The notes beneath the pieces were generated by a model. It ran no database searches. It was given only the letters and a program-made list of their open reading frames with translations, and was not told the origin of the DNA. DNA of 64,000 nucleotides, from NCBI GenBank assembly GCA_035771175.1, contig CM069593.1, positions 33,926,741 to 33,990,740 of the forward strand. The letters are read 5' to 3'. Positions 38,410-51,434 of this stretch are shown piece after piece (within the stretch, counting starts at the first letter, position 1; each line of letters begins with the position of its first letter). A program made the position numbers and the translations under genes. Origin of the DNA: Paratinospora sagittata (Eukaryota > Streptophyta > Magnoliopsida > Ranunculales > Menispermaceae).

Positions 38410-39597
38410 GTGTGTAGGGTAACCTCTCGATCAATCTCAGCACTAAAACTCTGAAAATTGCAAAGTCTTAAAAATCACTTCGATATAGTGTTTCATTTTG
38501 AAAAAAATGTTTTTCGAAAGGTTTTAATCAAAATTTCAATGAGTGTTGAATTATTTAAAAGTTTATAATCTTATCTCAATATATTTTGAGTCAATGGAAT
38601 GGTTCCTTAGTTTTTTAAAATAAGGCTTTCCAGCAATTTGCCAAAATTTTCCATAAGGCACTAGCGCACTATTGGTGTTGATAGCACGCTGATAGGGTTC
38701 TATAAATAAACATTTGTTTTTCTGAAAAATTGTCTAGAGTGCGCTATCCCCTTTGATAACTCGCTATAAAGTTGTTGCCGTGATCTTTCCATTTTAAGTA
38801 AAATGGGCAATAGCGCGCCATAGGCCTTGATAACACGCTATCGAAAAGTGAAAAACTCGTGCTCTAGGATTTGTGTACATAGACCTGCTATAGCCTGCTA
38901 TCTGTCAATAGAGAACGAGATACACAACCAAAAAGCACGCAATCCACGTCTGAGACAAAAATCTGATATTTCTAACGAGAAAAATGTGGGCACTTCTGCT
39001 TGCTCCATTTTTCTATTCCTTCCACAGTTTTGCTAGGTTATCTTAATTAAAATATTCTCTACTAACACCTTGATGATTCCCATTGTCTAGGACGCCCAAA
39101 ACAACTTTAGATTAAACATCGTTTTGAATTCAAATCATTCTGTACTCTCTTGCTCTTTAACCTGGAATTGCTAATTTTATAAAGCCCTCATTCTCTGATT
39201 TTCAAAGGTAGAACACACGATTTTTGCAAGTTAGACTCAGCTTTCCAAAGAGTGTTTAAATAGAAGAAAGTCGTGATTCTTGCATTTCCCCAAACAGTCT
39301 TCGAACTGAATCAAAATTGCAAACTGTCTTGAAGATATCCTCATTATTTCGCAAGTTCTTCATTTTATCCCTTTTGTGCTGAGATTTCCAGAGGTTAACT
39401 ATTGTTTTAAACTGTAAGTATGTGAAGTGTTCTCGGTAAGAAAACACATCAAACAAGAACACATCACCTGTATTTTTTTTTCTAAGAGCTACAACTGATC
39501 ATCAACAACACATCAAACAATAGCTATCGAAGTCTACAAAGATCAAGCTCGAAGAACGAAGACATATATCATGTCTAATGCATTGGTTTGATCTTTG
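38410..39597 (+). repeat. Satellite unit 33 (1,188 bp), CTTAAAAATC class
   Basis: GTCTTAAAAATC, ATAGTGTTTC, GTCTAGAGTGCGCTAT and TTTTAAGTAAAA are shared with the 5' part of unit 34. The 3' half matches unit 32. Confidence 0.95.
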
Positions 39598-40785
39598 GTG
39601 TGTAGGGTAACCTCTCGATCAATCTCAGCACTAAAACTCTGAAAATTGCAAAGTCTTAAAAATCACTTCGATATAGTGTTTCATTTTGAAAAAAATGTTT
39701 TTCGAAAGGTTTTAATCAAAATTTCAATGAGTGTTGAATTATTTAAAAGTTTATAATCTTATCTCAATATATTTTGAGTCAATGGAATGGTTCCTTAGTT
39801 TTTTAAAATAAGGCTTTCCAGCAATTTGCCAAAATTTTCCATAAGGCACTAGCGCACTATTGGTGTTGATAGCACGCTGATAGGGTTCTATAAATAAACA
39901 TTTGTTTTTCTGAAAAATTGTCTAGAGTGCGCTATCCCCTTTGATAACTCGCTATAAAGTTGTTGCCGTGATCTTTCCATTTTAAGTAAAATGGGCAATA
40001 GCGCGCCATAGGCCTTGATAACACGCTATCGGAAAGTCAAAAACTCGAGCTCTAGGGTTTGTGTACATAGACCTGCTATAGCCTGCTATCTGTCGATAGA
40101 GAACATGATACACAACCCAAAAGCACGCAATCCACGTCTGAGACAAAAATCTGATATTTCTAACGAGAAAAATGTGGGCACTTCTGCATGCTCCATTTTT
40201 CTATTCCTTACACAGTTTTGCTAGGTTATCTTAGTTGAAATATTCTCTACTAACACCTTGATGATTCCCATTGTCTGGCACGCCCAAGACAACTTTAGAT
40301 TAAACAACATTTTGAATTCAAATCATTCTGTACTCTCTTGCTCTTTAACCTGCAACTGCTAATTTTATAAAGCCCTCATTCTCTGATTTTCAAAGATAGA
40401 ACACACGATTTTTGCAAGTTAGACTGAGCTTTCCAAAGAGTGTTTAAATAGAAGAAAGTCGTGATTCTTGCATTTGCCCAAACAATCTTCGAACTGAATC
40501 AAAACTGCAGACTGTCTTGAAGATAACCACATTATTTCGCAAGTTCTTCATTTTATCCCTTTTGTGCTGAGATTTCCAGAGGCTATCTATTGTTTTAAAC
40601 TATAAGTATATGATGTGTTCTCGGTCAGAAAACACATCAAACAAGAACACATCACCTGCATGTTTTTTTCTAGGAGCTACAACCGATCATCAACAACACA
40701 TCAAACAATAGCTATCGAAGTCTACAAAGATCAAGCTCGAAGAACGAAGACATATATCATGTCTAATGCATTGGTTTGATCTTTG
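39598..40785 (+). repeat. Satellite unit 34 (1,188 bp), hybrid
   Basis: Unit-33-like to about 39980 (GAGTGCGCTAT, TTTTAAGTAAAA). From about 40185 it is unit-31-like (TGCATGCTCC, TCTGGCACGCCC, ACTGCAGACTG, GGTCAGAAAAC). Confidence 0.95.
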
Positions 40786-41955
40786 GTGTGTAGGGTAACC
40801 TCTCGATCAATCTCAGCACTAAAACTCTGAAAATTGCAAAGTCTTCAAAATCACTTCGATATAGTATTTCATTTTGAAAAAAATGTTTGTCGAAAGGTTT
40901 TAATCATAATTTTAATAACTGTTGATTTATTTAAAAGTTTATAATCTTATGTCAATATATTTTGAGTCAATGGAATGGATCCTTAGTTTTTTAAAATAAG
41001 GCTTTCCAGCAATTTGCCAAAATTTTCTATAAGGCACTAGCGCACTATTGGTGTTGATAGCACGCTGATAGGGTTCTATAAATAAACATTTGTTTTTCTT
41101 AAAAATTGTCTATAGCGCGCTATCCCCTTTGATAACTCGCTATAAAGCAGTTACCGTGACCTTTCCATTTTTAGTAAAATGGGCAATAGCGCGCCATAGG
41201 CCTTGATAACACGCTATCGAAAAGTGAAAAACTCGAGCTCTAGGGTTTGTGTACATAGACCTGCTATAGCCTGCTATCTGTCAATAGAGAACGTGATACA
41301 CAACCCAAAAGCACGCAATCCACGTCTGAGACAAAAATCTGATATTTCTAACGAGAAAAATGTGGGCACTTCTGCTTGCTCCATTTTTCTATTCCTTACA
41401 CAGTTTTGCTTGGTTATCTTAATTAAAATATTCTCTACTAACACCTTGATGATTCCCATTGTCTAGGACGCCCAAAACAACTTTATATTAAACAACGTTT
41501 TGAATTCAAATCATTCTGTACTCTCTTGCTCTTTAACCTGGAATTGCCAATTTTATAAAGCCCTCATTCTCTGATTTTCAAAGATAGAACACACGATTTT
41601 TGCAAGTTAGACTGAGCTTTCCAAAGAGTGTTTAAATAGAAGAAAGTCGTGATTCTTGCATTTGCCCAAACAATCTTCGAACTGAATCAAAATTGCAAAC
41701 TGTCTTGAAGATAACCTCATTATTTCGCAAGTTCTTCATTTTATCCCTTTTGTTCTGCGATTTCCAGAGGCTATCTATTGTTATAAACTGTAAGTATATG
41801 AAGTATTCTCGGTAAGAAAACACATCAAACAAGAACACATCACCTGTATTTTTTTTTCTAAGAGCTACAACCGATCATCAACAACACATCAAACAATAGC
41901 TATCGAAGTCTACAACGATCAAGCTCGAAGAACGAAGACATATATCATGCCTAAT
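40786..41955 (+). repeat. Satellite unit 35, 3'-truncated by fusion
   Basis: TTTGTCG class with GGATCC and private TAATAACTGTTGATTT. It lacks its last 18 bp and the phase motif of the next unit, and joins directly to unit 36 at 41955/41956. Confidence 0.93.
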
Positions 41956-41960
41956 AGCAC
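41951..41960 (+). other. 47-bp deletion junction fusing units 35 and 36
   Basis: CTAAT (41951-41955) is followed directly by AGCAC (41956-41960). Every other unit boundary has 47 bp between these, including the GTGTGTAGGG motif. I see no microhomology at the join. Confidence 0.93.
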
Positions 41961-43114
41961 TAAAACTCTGAAAATTGCAAAGTCTTAAAAATCACTTCGA
42001 TATAGTGTTTCATTTTGAAAAAAATGTTTTTCGAAAGGTTTTAATCATAATTTCAATGAGTGTTGAATTATTTAAAAGTTTATAATCCTATCTCAATATA
42101 TTTTGAGTCAATGGAATGGTTCCTTAGTTTTCTAAAATAAGGCTTTCCAACAATTTGCCAAAATTTTCTATAAGGCACTAGCGCACTATTGGTGTTGATA
42201 GCACGCTGATAGGGTTCTATAAATAAACATTTGTTTTTCTGAAAAATTGTCTATAGCGCGCTATCCCCTTTGATAACTCGCTATAAAGTTGTTGCCGTGA
42301 TCTTTCCATTTTTAGTAAAATGGGAAATAGCGCGCCATAGGCCTTGATAACACGCTATCGGAAAGTCAAAAACTCGAGCTCTAGGGTTTGTGTACATAGA
42401 CCTGCTATAGCCGGCTATCTGTCAATAGAGAACATGATACACAACCCAAAAGCACGCAATCCACGTCTGAGACAAAAATCTGATATTTCTAACGAGAAAA
42501 ATGTGGGCACTTCTGCTTGCTCCATTTTTCTATTCCTTACACAGTTTTGCTTGGTTATCTTAATTGAAATATTCTCTAGTAACACCTTGATGATTCCCAT
42601 TGCCTGGGACGCCCAAGACAACTTTAGATTAAACAACATTTTGAATTCAAATCATTCTGTACTCTCTTGCTCATTAACCTGCAACTGCTAATTTTATAAA
42701 GCCCTCATTCTCTGATTTTCAAAGATAGAACACACGATTTTTGCAAGTTAGACTGAGCTTTCCAAAGAGTGTTTAAATAGAAGAAAGTCGTGATTCTTGC
42801 ATTTGCCCAAACAGTCTTCGAACTGAATCAAAATTGCAGACTGTCTTGAAGATAACCACATTATTTCGCAAGTTCTTCATTTTATCCCTTTTGTGCTGAG
42901 ATTTCCAGAGGCTATCTATTATTTTAAACTGTAAGTATATGAAGTGTTCTCGGTCAGAAAACACATCAAACAAGAACACATCACCTGTATGTTTTTTTCT
43001 AAGAGCTACAACCGATCATCAACAACACATCAAACAATAGCTATCGAAGTCTACAAAGATCAAGCTCGAAGAACGAAGACATATATCATGGCTAATGCAT
43101 TGGTTTGATCTTTG
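41956..43114 (+). repeat. Satellite unit 36, 5'-truncated by fusion
   Basis: Starts at phase 30 of the monomer because of the 47-bp deletion. CTTAAAAATC class. Its 3' half has GGTCAGAAAAC and TATGTTTTTTT. Confidence 0.93.
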
Positions 43115-44302
43115 GTGTGTAGGGTAACCTCTCGATCAATCTCAGCACTAAAACTCTGAAAATTGCAAAGTCTTCAAAATCACTTCGATATAGTATTTCA
43201 TTTTGAAATAAATGTTTGTCGAAAGGTTTTAATCATAATTTCAATGAGTGTTGAATTATTTAAAAGTTTTTAATCTTATCTCAATATATTTTGAGTCAAT
43301 GGAATGGATCCTTAGTTTTTTAAAATAAGGCTTTCCAGCAATTTGCCAAAATTTTCTATAAGGCACTAGCGCACTATTGGTGTTGATAGCACGCTGATAG
43401 GGTTTTATAAATAAACATTTGTTTTTCTTAAATATTGTCTATAGCGCGCTATCCCCTTTGATAACTCGCTATAAAGCTGTTACCGTGATCTTTCCATTTT
43501 TAGTAAAATGGGCAATAGCGCGCCATAGGCCTTGATAACACGCTATCGGAAAATCAAAAACTCGAGCTCTAGGGTTTGTGTACATAGACCTGCTATAGCC
43601 TTCTATCTGTCAATAGAGAACATGATACACAACCCAAAAGCGCGCAATCCACGTCTGAGACAAAAATCTGATATTTCTAACGAGAAAAATGTGGGCACTT
43701 CTGCTTGCTCCATTTTTCAATTCCTTACACAGTTTTGCTTGGTTATCTTAATTAAAATATTCTCTACTAACACCTTGATGATTCCCATTGTCTGGGACGC
43801 CCAAAACAACTTTATATTAAACAACGTTTTGAATTCAAATCATTCTGTACTCTCTTGCTCTTCAACCTGGAAGTGCCAATTTTATAAAGCCCTCATTCTC
43901 TGATTTTCAAAGATAGAACACACGATTTTTGCAAGTTAGACTGAGCTTTCCAAAGAGTGTTTAAATAGAAGAAAGTCGTGATTCTTGCATTTGCCCAAAC
44001 AGTCTTCGAACTGAATCAAAATTGCAAACTGTCTTGAAGATAACCTCATTATTTCGCAAGTTCTTCATTTTATCCCTTTTGTTCTGGGATTTCCAGAGGC
44101 TATCTATTGTTTTAAACTGTAAGTATATGAAGTGTTCTCGGTAAGAAAACACATCAAACAAGAACACATCACCTGTTTTTTTTTTTCTAAGAGCTACAAC
44201 CGATCATCAACAACACATCAAACAATAGCTATCGAAGTCTAGAAAGATCAAGCTCGAAGAACGAAGACATATATTATGTCTAATGCATTGGTTTGATCTT
44301 TG
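43115..44302 (+). repeat. Satellite unit 37 (1,188 bp), TTTGTCG class
   Basis: GAAATAAATGTTTGTCG (also in unit 43), GGATCC, GTTACCGTG, TATATTAAAC and GAAGTGCCAATT. It ends with GTCTAGAAAGATC, like units 38 and 40. Confidence 0.95.
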
Positions 44303-45492
44303 GTGTGTAGGGTATAACCTCTCGATCAATCTCAGCACTAAAACTCTGAAAATTGCAAAGTCTTAAAAATCACTTCGATATAGTGTTTCATTTTGAAAAA
44401 AATGTTTTTCGAAAGGTTTTAATCATAATTTCAATGAGTGTTGAATTATTTAAAAGTTTATAATCTTATCTCAATATATTTTGAGTCAGTGGAATGGTTC
44501 CTTAGTTTTTTAAAATAAGGCTTTCCAGCAATTTGCCAAAATTTTCTATAAGGCACTAGCGCACTATTGGTGTTGATAGCACGGTGATAGGGTTCTATAA
44601 ATAAACATTTGTTTTTCTGAAAAATTGTCTATAGCGCGCTATCCCCTTTGATAACTCGCTATAAAGCTGTTACCGTGATCTTTCCATTTTTAGTAAAATG
44701 GGCAATAGCGCGCCATAGGCCTTGATACCACGCTATCGGAAAGTCAAAAACTCGAGCTCTAGGGTTTGTGTACATAGACCTGCTATAGCCTTTTATCTGT
44801 CAATAGAGAACATGATACACAACCCAAAAGCGCGCAATCCACGTCTGAGACAAAAATCTGATATTTCTAACGAGAAAAATGTGGGCACTTCTGCTTGCTC
44901 CATTTTTCTATTCCTTACACAATTTTGCTTGGTTATCTTAATTAAAATATTCTCTACTAACACCTTGATGATTCCCATTGTCTGGGACGCCCAAAACAAC
45001 TTTATATTAAACAACGTTTTGAATTCAAATCATTCTGTACTCTCTTGCTCTTTAACCTGGAATTGCCAATTTTATAAGGCCCTCATTCTCTGATTTTCAA
45101 AGATAGAACACACGATTTTTGCAAGTTAGACTGAGCTTCCCAAAGAGTGTTTAAATAGAAGAAAGTCGTGATTCTTGCATTTGCCCAAACAGTCTTCGAA
45201 CTGAATCAAAATTGCAAACTGTCTTGAAGATAACCTCATTATTTCGCAAGTTCTTACTTTTATCCCTTTTGTTCTGAGATTTCCAGAGGCTATCTATTGT
45301 TTTAAACTGTAAGTATATGAAGTGTTCTCGGTAAGAAAACACATCAAACAAGAACACATCACCTGTATTTTTTTTTCTAAGAGCTACAACCGATCATCAA
45401 CAACACATCAAACAATAGCTATCGAAGTCTAGAAAGATCAAGCTCGAAGAACGAAGACATATATCATGTCTAATGCATTGGTTTGATCTTTG
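44303..45492 (+). repeat. Satellite unit 38 (1,190 bp), CTTAAAAATC class
   Basis: It has a 2-bp TA insertion after the phase motif (GGGTATAACC), as in units 39 and 41. CACGGTGATAG replaces CACGCTGATAG. Confidence 0.95.
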
Positions 45493-46682
45493 GTGTGTAG
45501 GGTATAACCTCTCGATCAATCTCAGCACTAAAACTCTGAAAATTGCAAAGTCTTAAAAATCACTTCGATATAGTGTTTCATTTTGAAAAAAATGTTTTTC
45601 GAAAGGTTTTAATCATAATTTCAATGAGTGTTGAATTATTTAAAAGTTTATAATCTTATCTCAATATATTTTGAGTCAATGGAATGGTTCCTTAGTTTTT
45701 TAAAATAAGGTTTTCCAGCAATTTGCCAAAATTTTCTATAAGGCACTAGCGCACTATTGGTGTTGATAGCACGGTGATAGGGTTCTATAAATAAACATTT
45801 GTTTTTCTGAAAAATTGTCTATAGCGCGCTATCCCCTTTGATAACTCGCTATAAAGCTGTTACCGTGATCTTTCCATTTTTAGTAAAATGGGCAATAGCG
45901 CGTCGTAGGCCTTGATACCACGCTATCGGAAAGTCAAAAACTCGAGCTCTAGGGTTTGTGTACATAGACCTGCTATAGCCTTCTATCTGTCAATAGAGAA
46001 CATGATACACAACCCAAAAGCGCGCAATCCACGTCTGAGACAAAAATCTGATATTTCTAACGAGAAAAATGTGGGCACTTCTGCTTGCTCCATTTTTCTA
46101 TTCCTTGCACAGTTTTGCTAGGTTATCTTAATTGAAATATTCTCTACTAACACCTTGATGATTCCCATTGTCTGGCACGCCCAAGACAACTTTAGATTAA
46201 ACAACATTTTGAATTCAAATCATTCTGTACTCTCTTGCTCTTTAACCTGCAACTGCTAATTTTATAAAGCCCTCATTCTCTGATTTTCAAAGATAGAACA
46301 CACGATTTTTGCAAGTTAGACTGAGCTTTCCAAAGAGGGTTTAAATAGAAGAAAGTCGTGATTCTTGCATTTGCCCTAACAATCTTCGAACTGAATCAAA
46401 ACTGCAGACTGTCTTGAAGATAACCTCATTATTTCGCAAGTTCTTCATTTTATCCCTTTTGTGCTGAGATTTCCAGAGGCTACCTATTGTTTTAAACTGT
46501 AAGTATATGAAGTGTTCTCGGTCAGAAAACACATCAAACAAGAACACATCGCCTGTATGTTTTTTTCTAAGAGCTACAACTGATCATCAACAACACATCA
46601 AACAATAGCTATCGAAGTATACAAAGATCAAGCTCGAAGAACGAAGACATGTATCATGTCTAATGCATTGGTTTGATCTGTG
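45493..46682 (+). repeat. Satellite unit 39 (1,190 bp), CTTAAAAATC class
   Basis: The 5' half is a twin of unit 38 (GGGTATAACC, CACGGTGATAG, TTGATACCACGC). The 3' half is unit-31-like (ACTGCAGACTG, GGTCAGAAAAC). Confidence 0.95.
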
Positions 46683-47870
46683 GTGTGTAGGGTAACCTCT
46701 CGATCAATCTCAGCACTAAAACTCTGAAAATTGCAAAGTCTTCAAAATCACTTCGATATAGTATTTCATTTTGAAAAAAATGTTTGTCGAAAGGTTTTAA
46801 TCATAATTTCAATGAGTGTTGAATTATTTAAAAGTTTATAATCTTATCTCAATATATTTTGAGTCAATGGAATGGATCCTTAGTTTTTTAAAATAAGGCT
46901 TTTCAGCAATTTGCCAAAATTTTCCATAAGGCACTAGCGCACTATTGGTGTTGATAGCACGCTGATAGGGTTCTATAAATAAACATTTGTTTTTCTTAAA
47001 AATTGTCTATAGCGCGCTATCCCCTTTGAAAACTCGCTATAAAACTGTTACCGTGATCTTTCCATTTTTAGTAAAATGGGCAATAGCGCGCCATAGGCCT
47101 TGATAACACGCTATCGGAAAGTCAAAAACTCGAGCTCTAGGGTTTGTGTACATAGACCTGCTATAGCCTGCTATCTGTCAATAGAGAACGTGATACACAA
47201 CCCAAAAGCGTGCAATCCACGTCTGAGACAAAAATCTGATATTTCTAACGAGAAAAATGTGGGCACTTCTGCTTGCTCCATTTTTCTATTCCTTACACAG
47301 TTTTGCTTGGTTATCTTAATTAAAATATTCTCTACTAACGCCTTGATGATTCCCATTGTCTGGGACGCCCAAAACAACTTTATATTAAACAACGTTTTGA
47401 ATTCAAATCATTCTGTACTCTCTTGCTCTTTAACCTGGAATTGCCAATTTTATAAAGCCCTCATTCTCTGATTTTCAAAGATAGAACACACGATTTTTGC
47501 ATGTTAGACTGAGCTTTCCAAAGAGTGTTTAAATAGAAGAAAGTCGTGATTCTTGCATTTGCCCAAACAATCTTCGAACTGAATCAAAATTGCAAACTGT
47601 CTTGAAGATAACCTCATTATTTCGCAAGTTCTTCGTTTTATCCCTTTTGTGCTGAGATTTCCAGAGGCTATCTATTGTTTTAAACCATAAGTATATGAAG
47701 TGTTCTCAGTAAGAAAACACATCAAACAAGAACACATCACCTGTATTTTTTTTTCTAAGAGCTACAACCGATCATCAACAACACATCAAACAATAGCTAT
47801 CGAAGTCTAGAAAGATCAAGCTCGAAGAACGAAGACATATATCATGTCTAATGCATTGGTTTGATCTTTG
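46683..47870 (+). repeat. Satellite unit 40 (1,188 bp), TTTGTCG class
   Basis: GGATCC variant. AACTCGCTATAAAACTG is private. TATATTAAAC and AATTGCCAATT link it to units 35, 37 and 38. Confidence 0.95.
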
Positions 47871-49060
47871 GTGTGTAGGGTATAACCTCTCGATCAATCT
47901 CAGCACTAAAACTCTGAAAATTGCAAAGTCTTAAAAATCACTTCGATATAGTGTTTCATTTTGAAAAAAATGTTTTTCGAAAGGTTTTAATCATAATTTC
48001 AATGAGTGTTGAATTATTTAAAAGTTTATAATCTTATCTCAATATATTTTGAGTCAATGGAATGGTTCCTTAGTTTTTTAAAATAAGGCTTTCCAGCAAT
48101 TTGGCAAAATTTTCTCTAAGGCACTAGCGCACTATTGGTGTTGATAGCACGGTGATAGGGTTCTATAAATAAACATTTGTTTTTCTGAAAAATTGTCTAT
48201 AGCGCGCTATCCCCTTTGATAACTCGCTATAAAGTTGTTACCGTGATCTTTCCATTTTTAGTAAAATGGGAAATAGCGCTCCATAGGCCTTGATAACACG
48301 CTATCGGAAAGTCAAAAACTCGAGCTCTAGGGTTTGTGTACATAGACCTGCTATAGCCTGCTATCTGTCAATAGAGAACATGCTACACAACCCAAAAGCA
48401 CGCAATCCACGTCTGTGACAAAAATCTGATATTTCTAACGAGAAAAATGTGGGCACTTCTGCTTGCTCCATTTTTCTATTCCTTACATAGTTTTGCTAGG
48501 TTATCTTAATTGAAATATTCTCTACTAACACCTTGATGATTCCCATTGTCTAGCACGCCCAAGACAACTTTAGATTAAACAACATTTTGAATTCAAATCA
48601 TTCTCTACTCTCTTGCTCTTTAACCTGCAACTGCTAATTTTATAAAGCCCTCATTCTCTGATTTTCAAAGATAGAACACACGATTTTTGCAAGTTAGACT
48701 GAGCTTTCCAAAGAGTGTTTAAATAGAAGAAAGTCGTGATTCTTGCATTTGCCCAAACAGTCTTCGAACTGAATCAAAATTGCAAACTGTCTTGAAGATA
48801 ACCTCATTATTTCGCAAGTTCTTCATTTTATCCCTTTTGTTCTGAGATTTCCAGAGGCTATCTATTGTTTTAAACTGTAAGTATATGAAGTGTTCTCGGT
48901 AAGAAAACACATCAAACAAGAACACATCACCCGTATGTTTTTTTCTAAAAGCTACAACCGATCATCAACAACACATCAAACAATAGCTATCGAAGTCTAC
49001 AAAGATCAAGCTCGAAGAACGAAGACATATATTATGTCTAATGCATTGGTTTGATCTTTG
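47871..49060 (+). repeat. Satellite unit 41 (1,190 bp), CTTAAAAATC class
   Basis: GGGTATAACC insertion. TCTCTAAGGC, CACGGTGATAG and AGCGCTCCATAGG are shared with unit 43. Confidence 0.95.
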
Positions 49061-50247
49061 GTGTGTAGGGTAACCTCTCGATCAATCTCAGCACTAAAAC
49101 TCTGAAAATTGCAAAGTCTTAAAAATCACTTCGATATAGTGTTTCGTTTTGAAAAAAATGTTTTTCGAAAGGTTTTAATCATAATTTCAATGAGTGTTGA
49201 ATTATTTAAAAGTTTATAATCTTATCTCAATATATTTTGAGTCAATGGAATGGTTCCTTAGTTTTTTAAAATAAGGCTTTCTAGCAATTTGCCAAAATTT
49301 TCCATAAGGCACTAGCGCACTATTGGTGTTGATAGCACGCTGATAGGGTTCTATAAATAGACATTTGTTTTTCTGAAAAATTGTCTATAGCGCGCTATCC
49401 CCTTTGATAACTCGCTATAAAGTTGTTGCCGTGATCTTTCCATTTTTAGTAAAATGGGAAATAGCGCGCCATAGGCCTTGATAACACGCTATCGGAAAGT
49501 CAAAAACTCGAGCTCTAGGGTTTGTGTACATAGACCTGCTATAGCCTGCTATCTATCAATAGAGAACATGATACACAACCCAAAAGAACGCAATCCACGT
49601 CTGAGACAAAAATCTGATATTTCTAACGAGAAAAATGTGGGCACTTCTGCTTGCTCCATTTTTCTATTCCTTACACAGTTTTGCTACGTTATCTTAATTG
49701 AAATTTTCTCTACTAACACCTTGATGATCCCATTGTCTAGCACGCCCAAGACAACTTTAGATTAAACAACATTTTGAATTCAAATCATTCTCTACTCTCT
49801 TGCTCTTTAACCTGCAACTGCTAATTTTATAAAGCCCTCATTCTCTGATTTTCAAAGATAGAACACACGATTTTTGCAAGTTAGACTGAGCTTTCCAAAG
49901 AGTGTTTAAATAGAAGAAAGTCGTGATTCTTGCATTTGCCCAAACAATCTTCGAACTGAATCAAAATTGCAAACTGTCTTGAAGATAACCTCATTATTTC
50001 GCAAGTTCTTCATTTTATCCCTTTTGTTCTGAGATTTCCAGAGGCTATCTATTGTTTTAAACTGTAACTATATGAAGTGTTCTCGGTAAGAAAACACATC
50101 AAACAAGAACACATCACCTGTATGTTTTTTTCTAAGAGCTACAACCGATCATCAACAACACATCAAACAATAGCTATCGAAGTCTACAAAGATCAAGCTC
50201 GAAGAACGAAGACATATATCATGTCTAATGCATTGGTTTGATCTTTG
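49061..50247 (+). repeat. Satellite unit 42 (1,187 bp), CTTAAAAATC class
   Basis: GTGTTTCGTTTTG is shared only with the first part of unit 44. One base is lost in GATGATCCCATTG. Confidence 0.95.
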
Positions 50248-51434
50248 GTGTGTAGGGTAACCTCTCGATCAATCTCAGCACTAAAACTCTGAAAATTGCA
50301 AAGTCTTCAAAATCACTTCGATATAGTATTTCATTTTGAAATAAATGTTTGTCGAAAGGTTTTAATCATAATTTCAATGAGTGTTGAATTATTTAAAAGT
50401 TTATAATCTTATCTCAATATATTTTGAGTCAATGGAATGGTTCCTTAGTTTTTTAAAATAAGGCCTTCCAGCAATTTGCCAAAATTTTCTCTAAGGCACT
50501 AGCGCACTATTGGTGTTGATAGCACGGTGATAGGGTTCTATAAATAAACATTTGTTTTTCTGAAAAATTGTCTATAGCGCGCTATCCCCTTTGATAACTC
50601 GCTATAAAGTTGTTGCCGTGATCTTTCCATTTTTAGTAAAATGGGAAATAGCGCTCCATAGGCCTTGATAACACGCTATCGGAAAGTCAAAAACTCGAGC
50701 TCTAGGGTTTGTGTACATAGACCTGCTATAGCCTGCTATCTGTCAATAGAGAACATGATACACAACCCAAAAGCACGCAATCCACGTCTGAGACAAAAAT
50801 CTGATATTTCTAACGAGAAAAATGTGGGCACTTCTGCTTGCTCCATTTTTCTATTCCTTACACAGTTTTGCTTGGTTATCTTAATTGAAATATTCTCTAC
50901 TAACACCTTGATGATTCCCATTGTCTAGCACGCCCAAGACAACTTTAGATTAAACAATATTTTGAATTCAAATCATTCTCTACTCTCTTGCTCTTTAACC
51001 TGCAACTGCTAATTTTATAAAGCCCTCATTCTCTGATTTTCAAAGATAGAACACACGATTTTTGCAAGTTAGACTGACTTTCCAAAGAGTGTTTAAATAG
51101 AAGAAAGTCGTGATTCTTACATTTGCCCAAACAGTCTTCGAACTGAATCAAAATTGCAAACTGTCTTGAAGATAACCTCATTATTTCGCAAGTTCTTCAT
51201 TTTATCCCTTTTATTCTGAGATTTCCAGAGGCTATCTATTGTTTTAAACTGTAAGTATATGAAGTGTTCTCGGTAAGAAAACACATCAAACAAGAACACA
51301 TCACCTGTATGTTTTTTTCTAAGAGCTACAACCGATCATCAACAACACATCAAACAATAGCTATCGAAGTCTACAAAGATCAAGCTCGAAGAACGAAGAC
51401 ATATATCATGTCTAATGCATTGGTTTGATCTTTG
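50248..51434 (+). repeat. Satellite unit 43 (1,187 bp), TTTGTCG class
   Basis: GAAATAAATGTTTGTCG, TCTCTAAGGC and AGCGCTCCATAGG. One base is lost at GACTGACTTTCC. Last unit wholly of the left-hand type. Confidence 0.95.
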
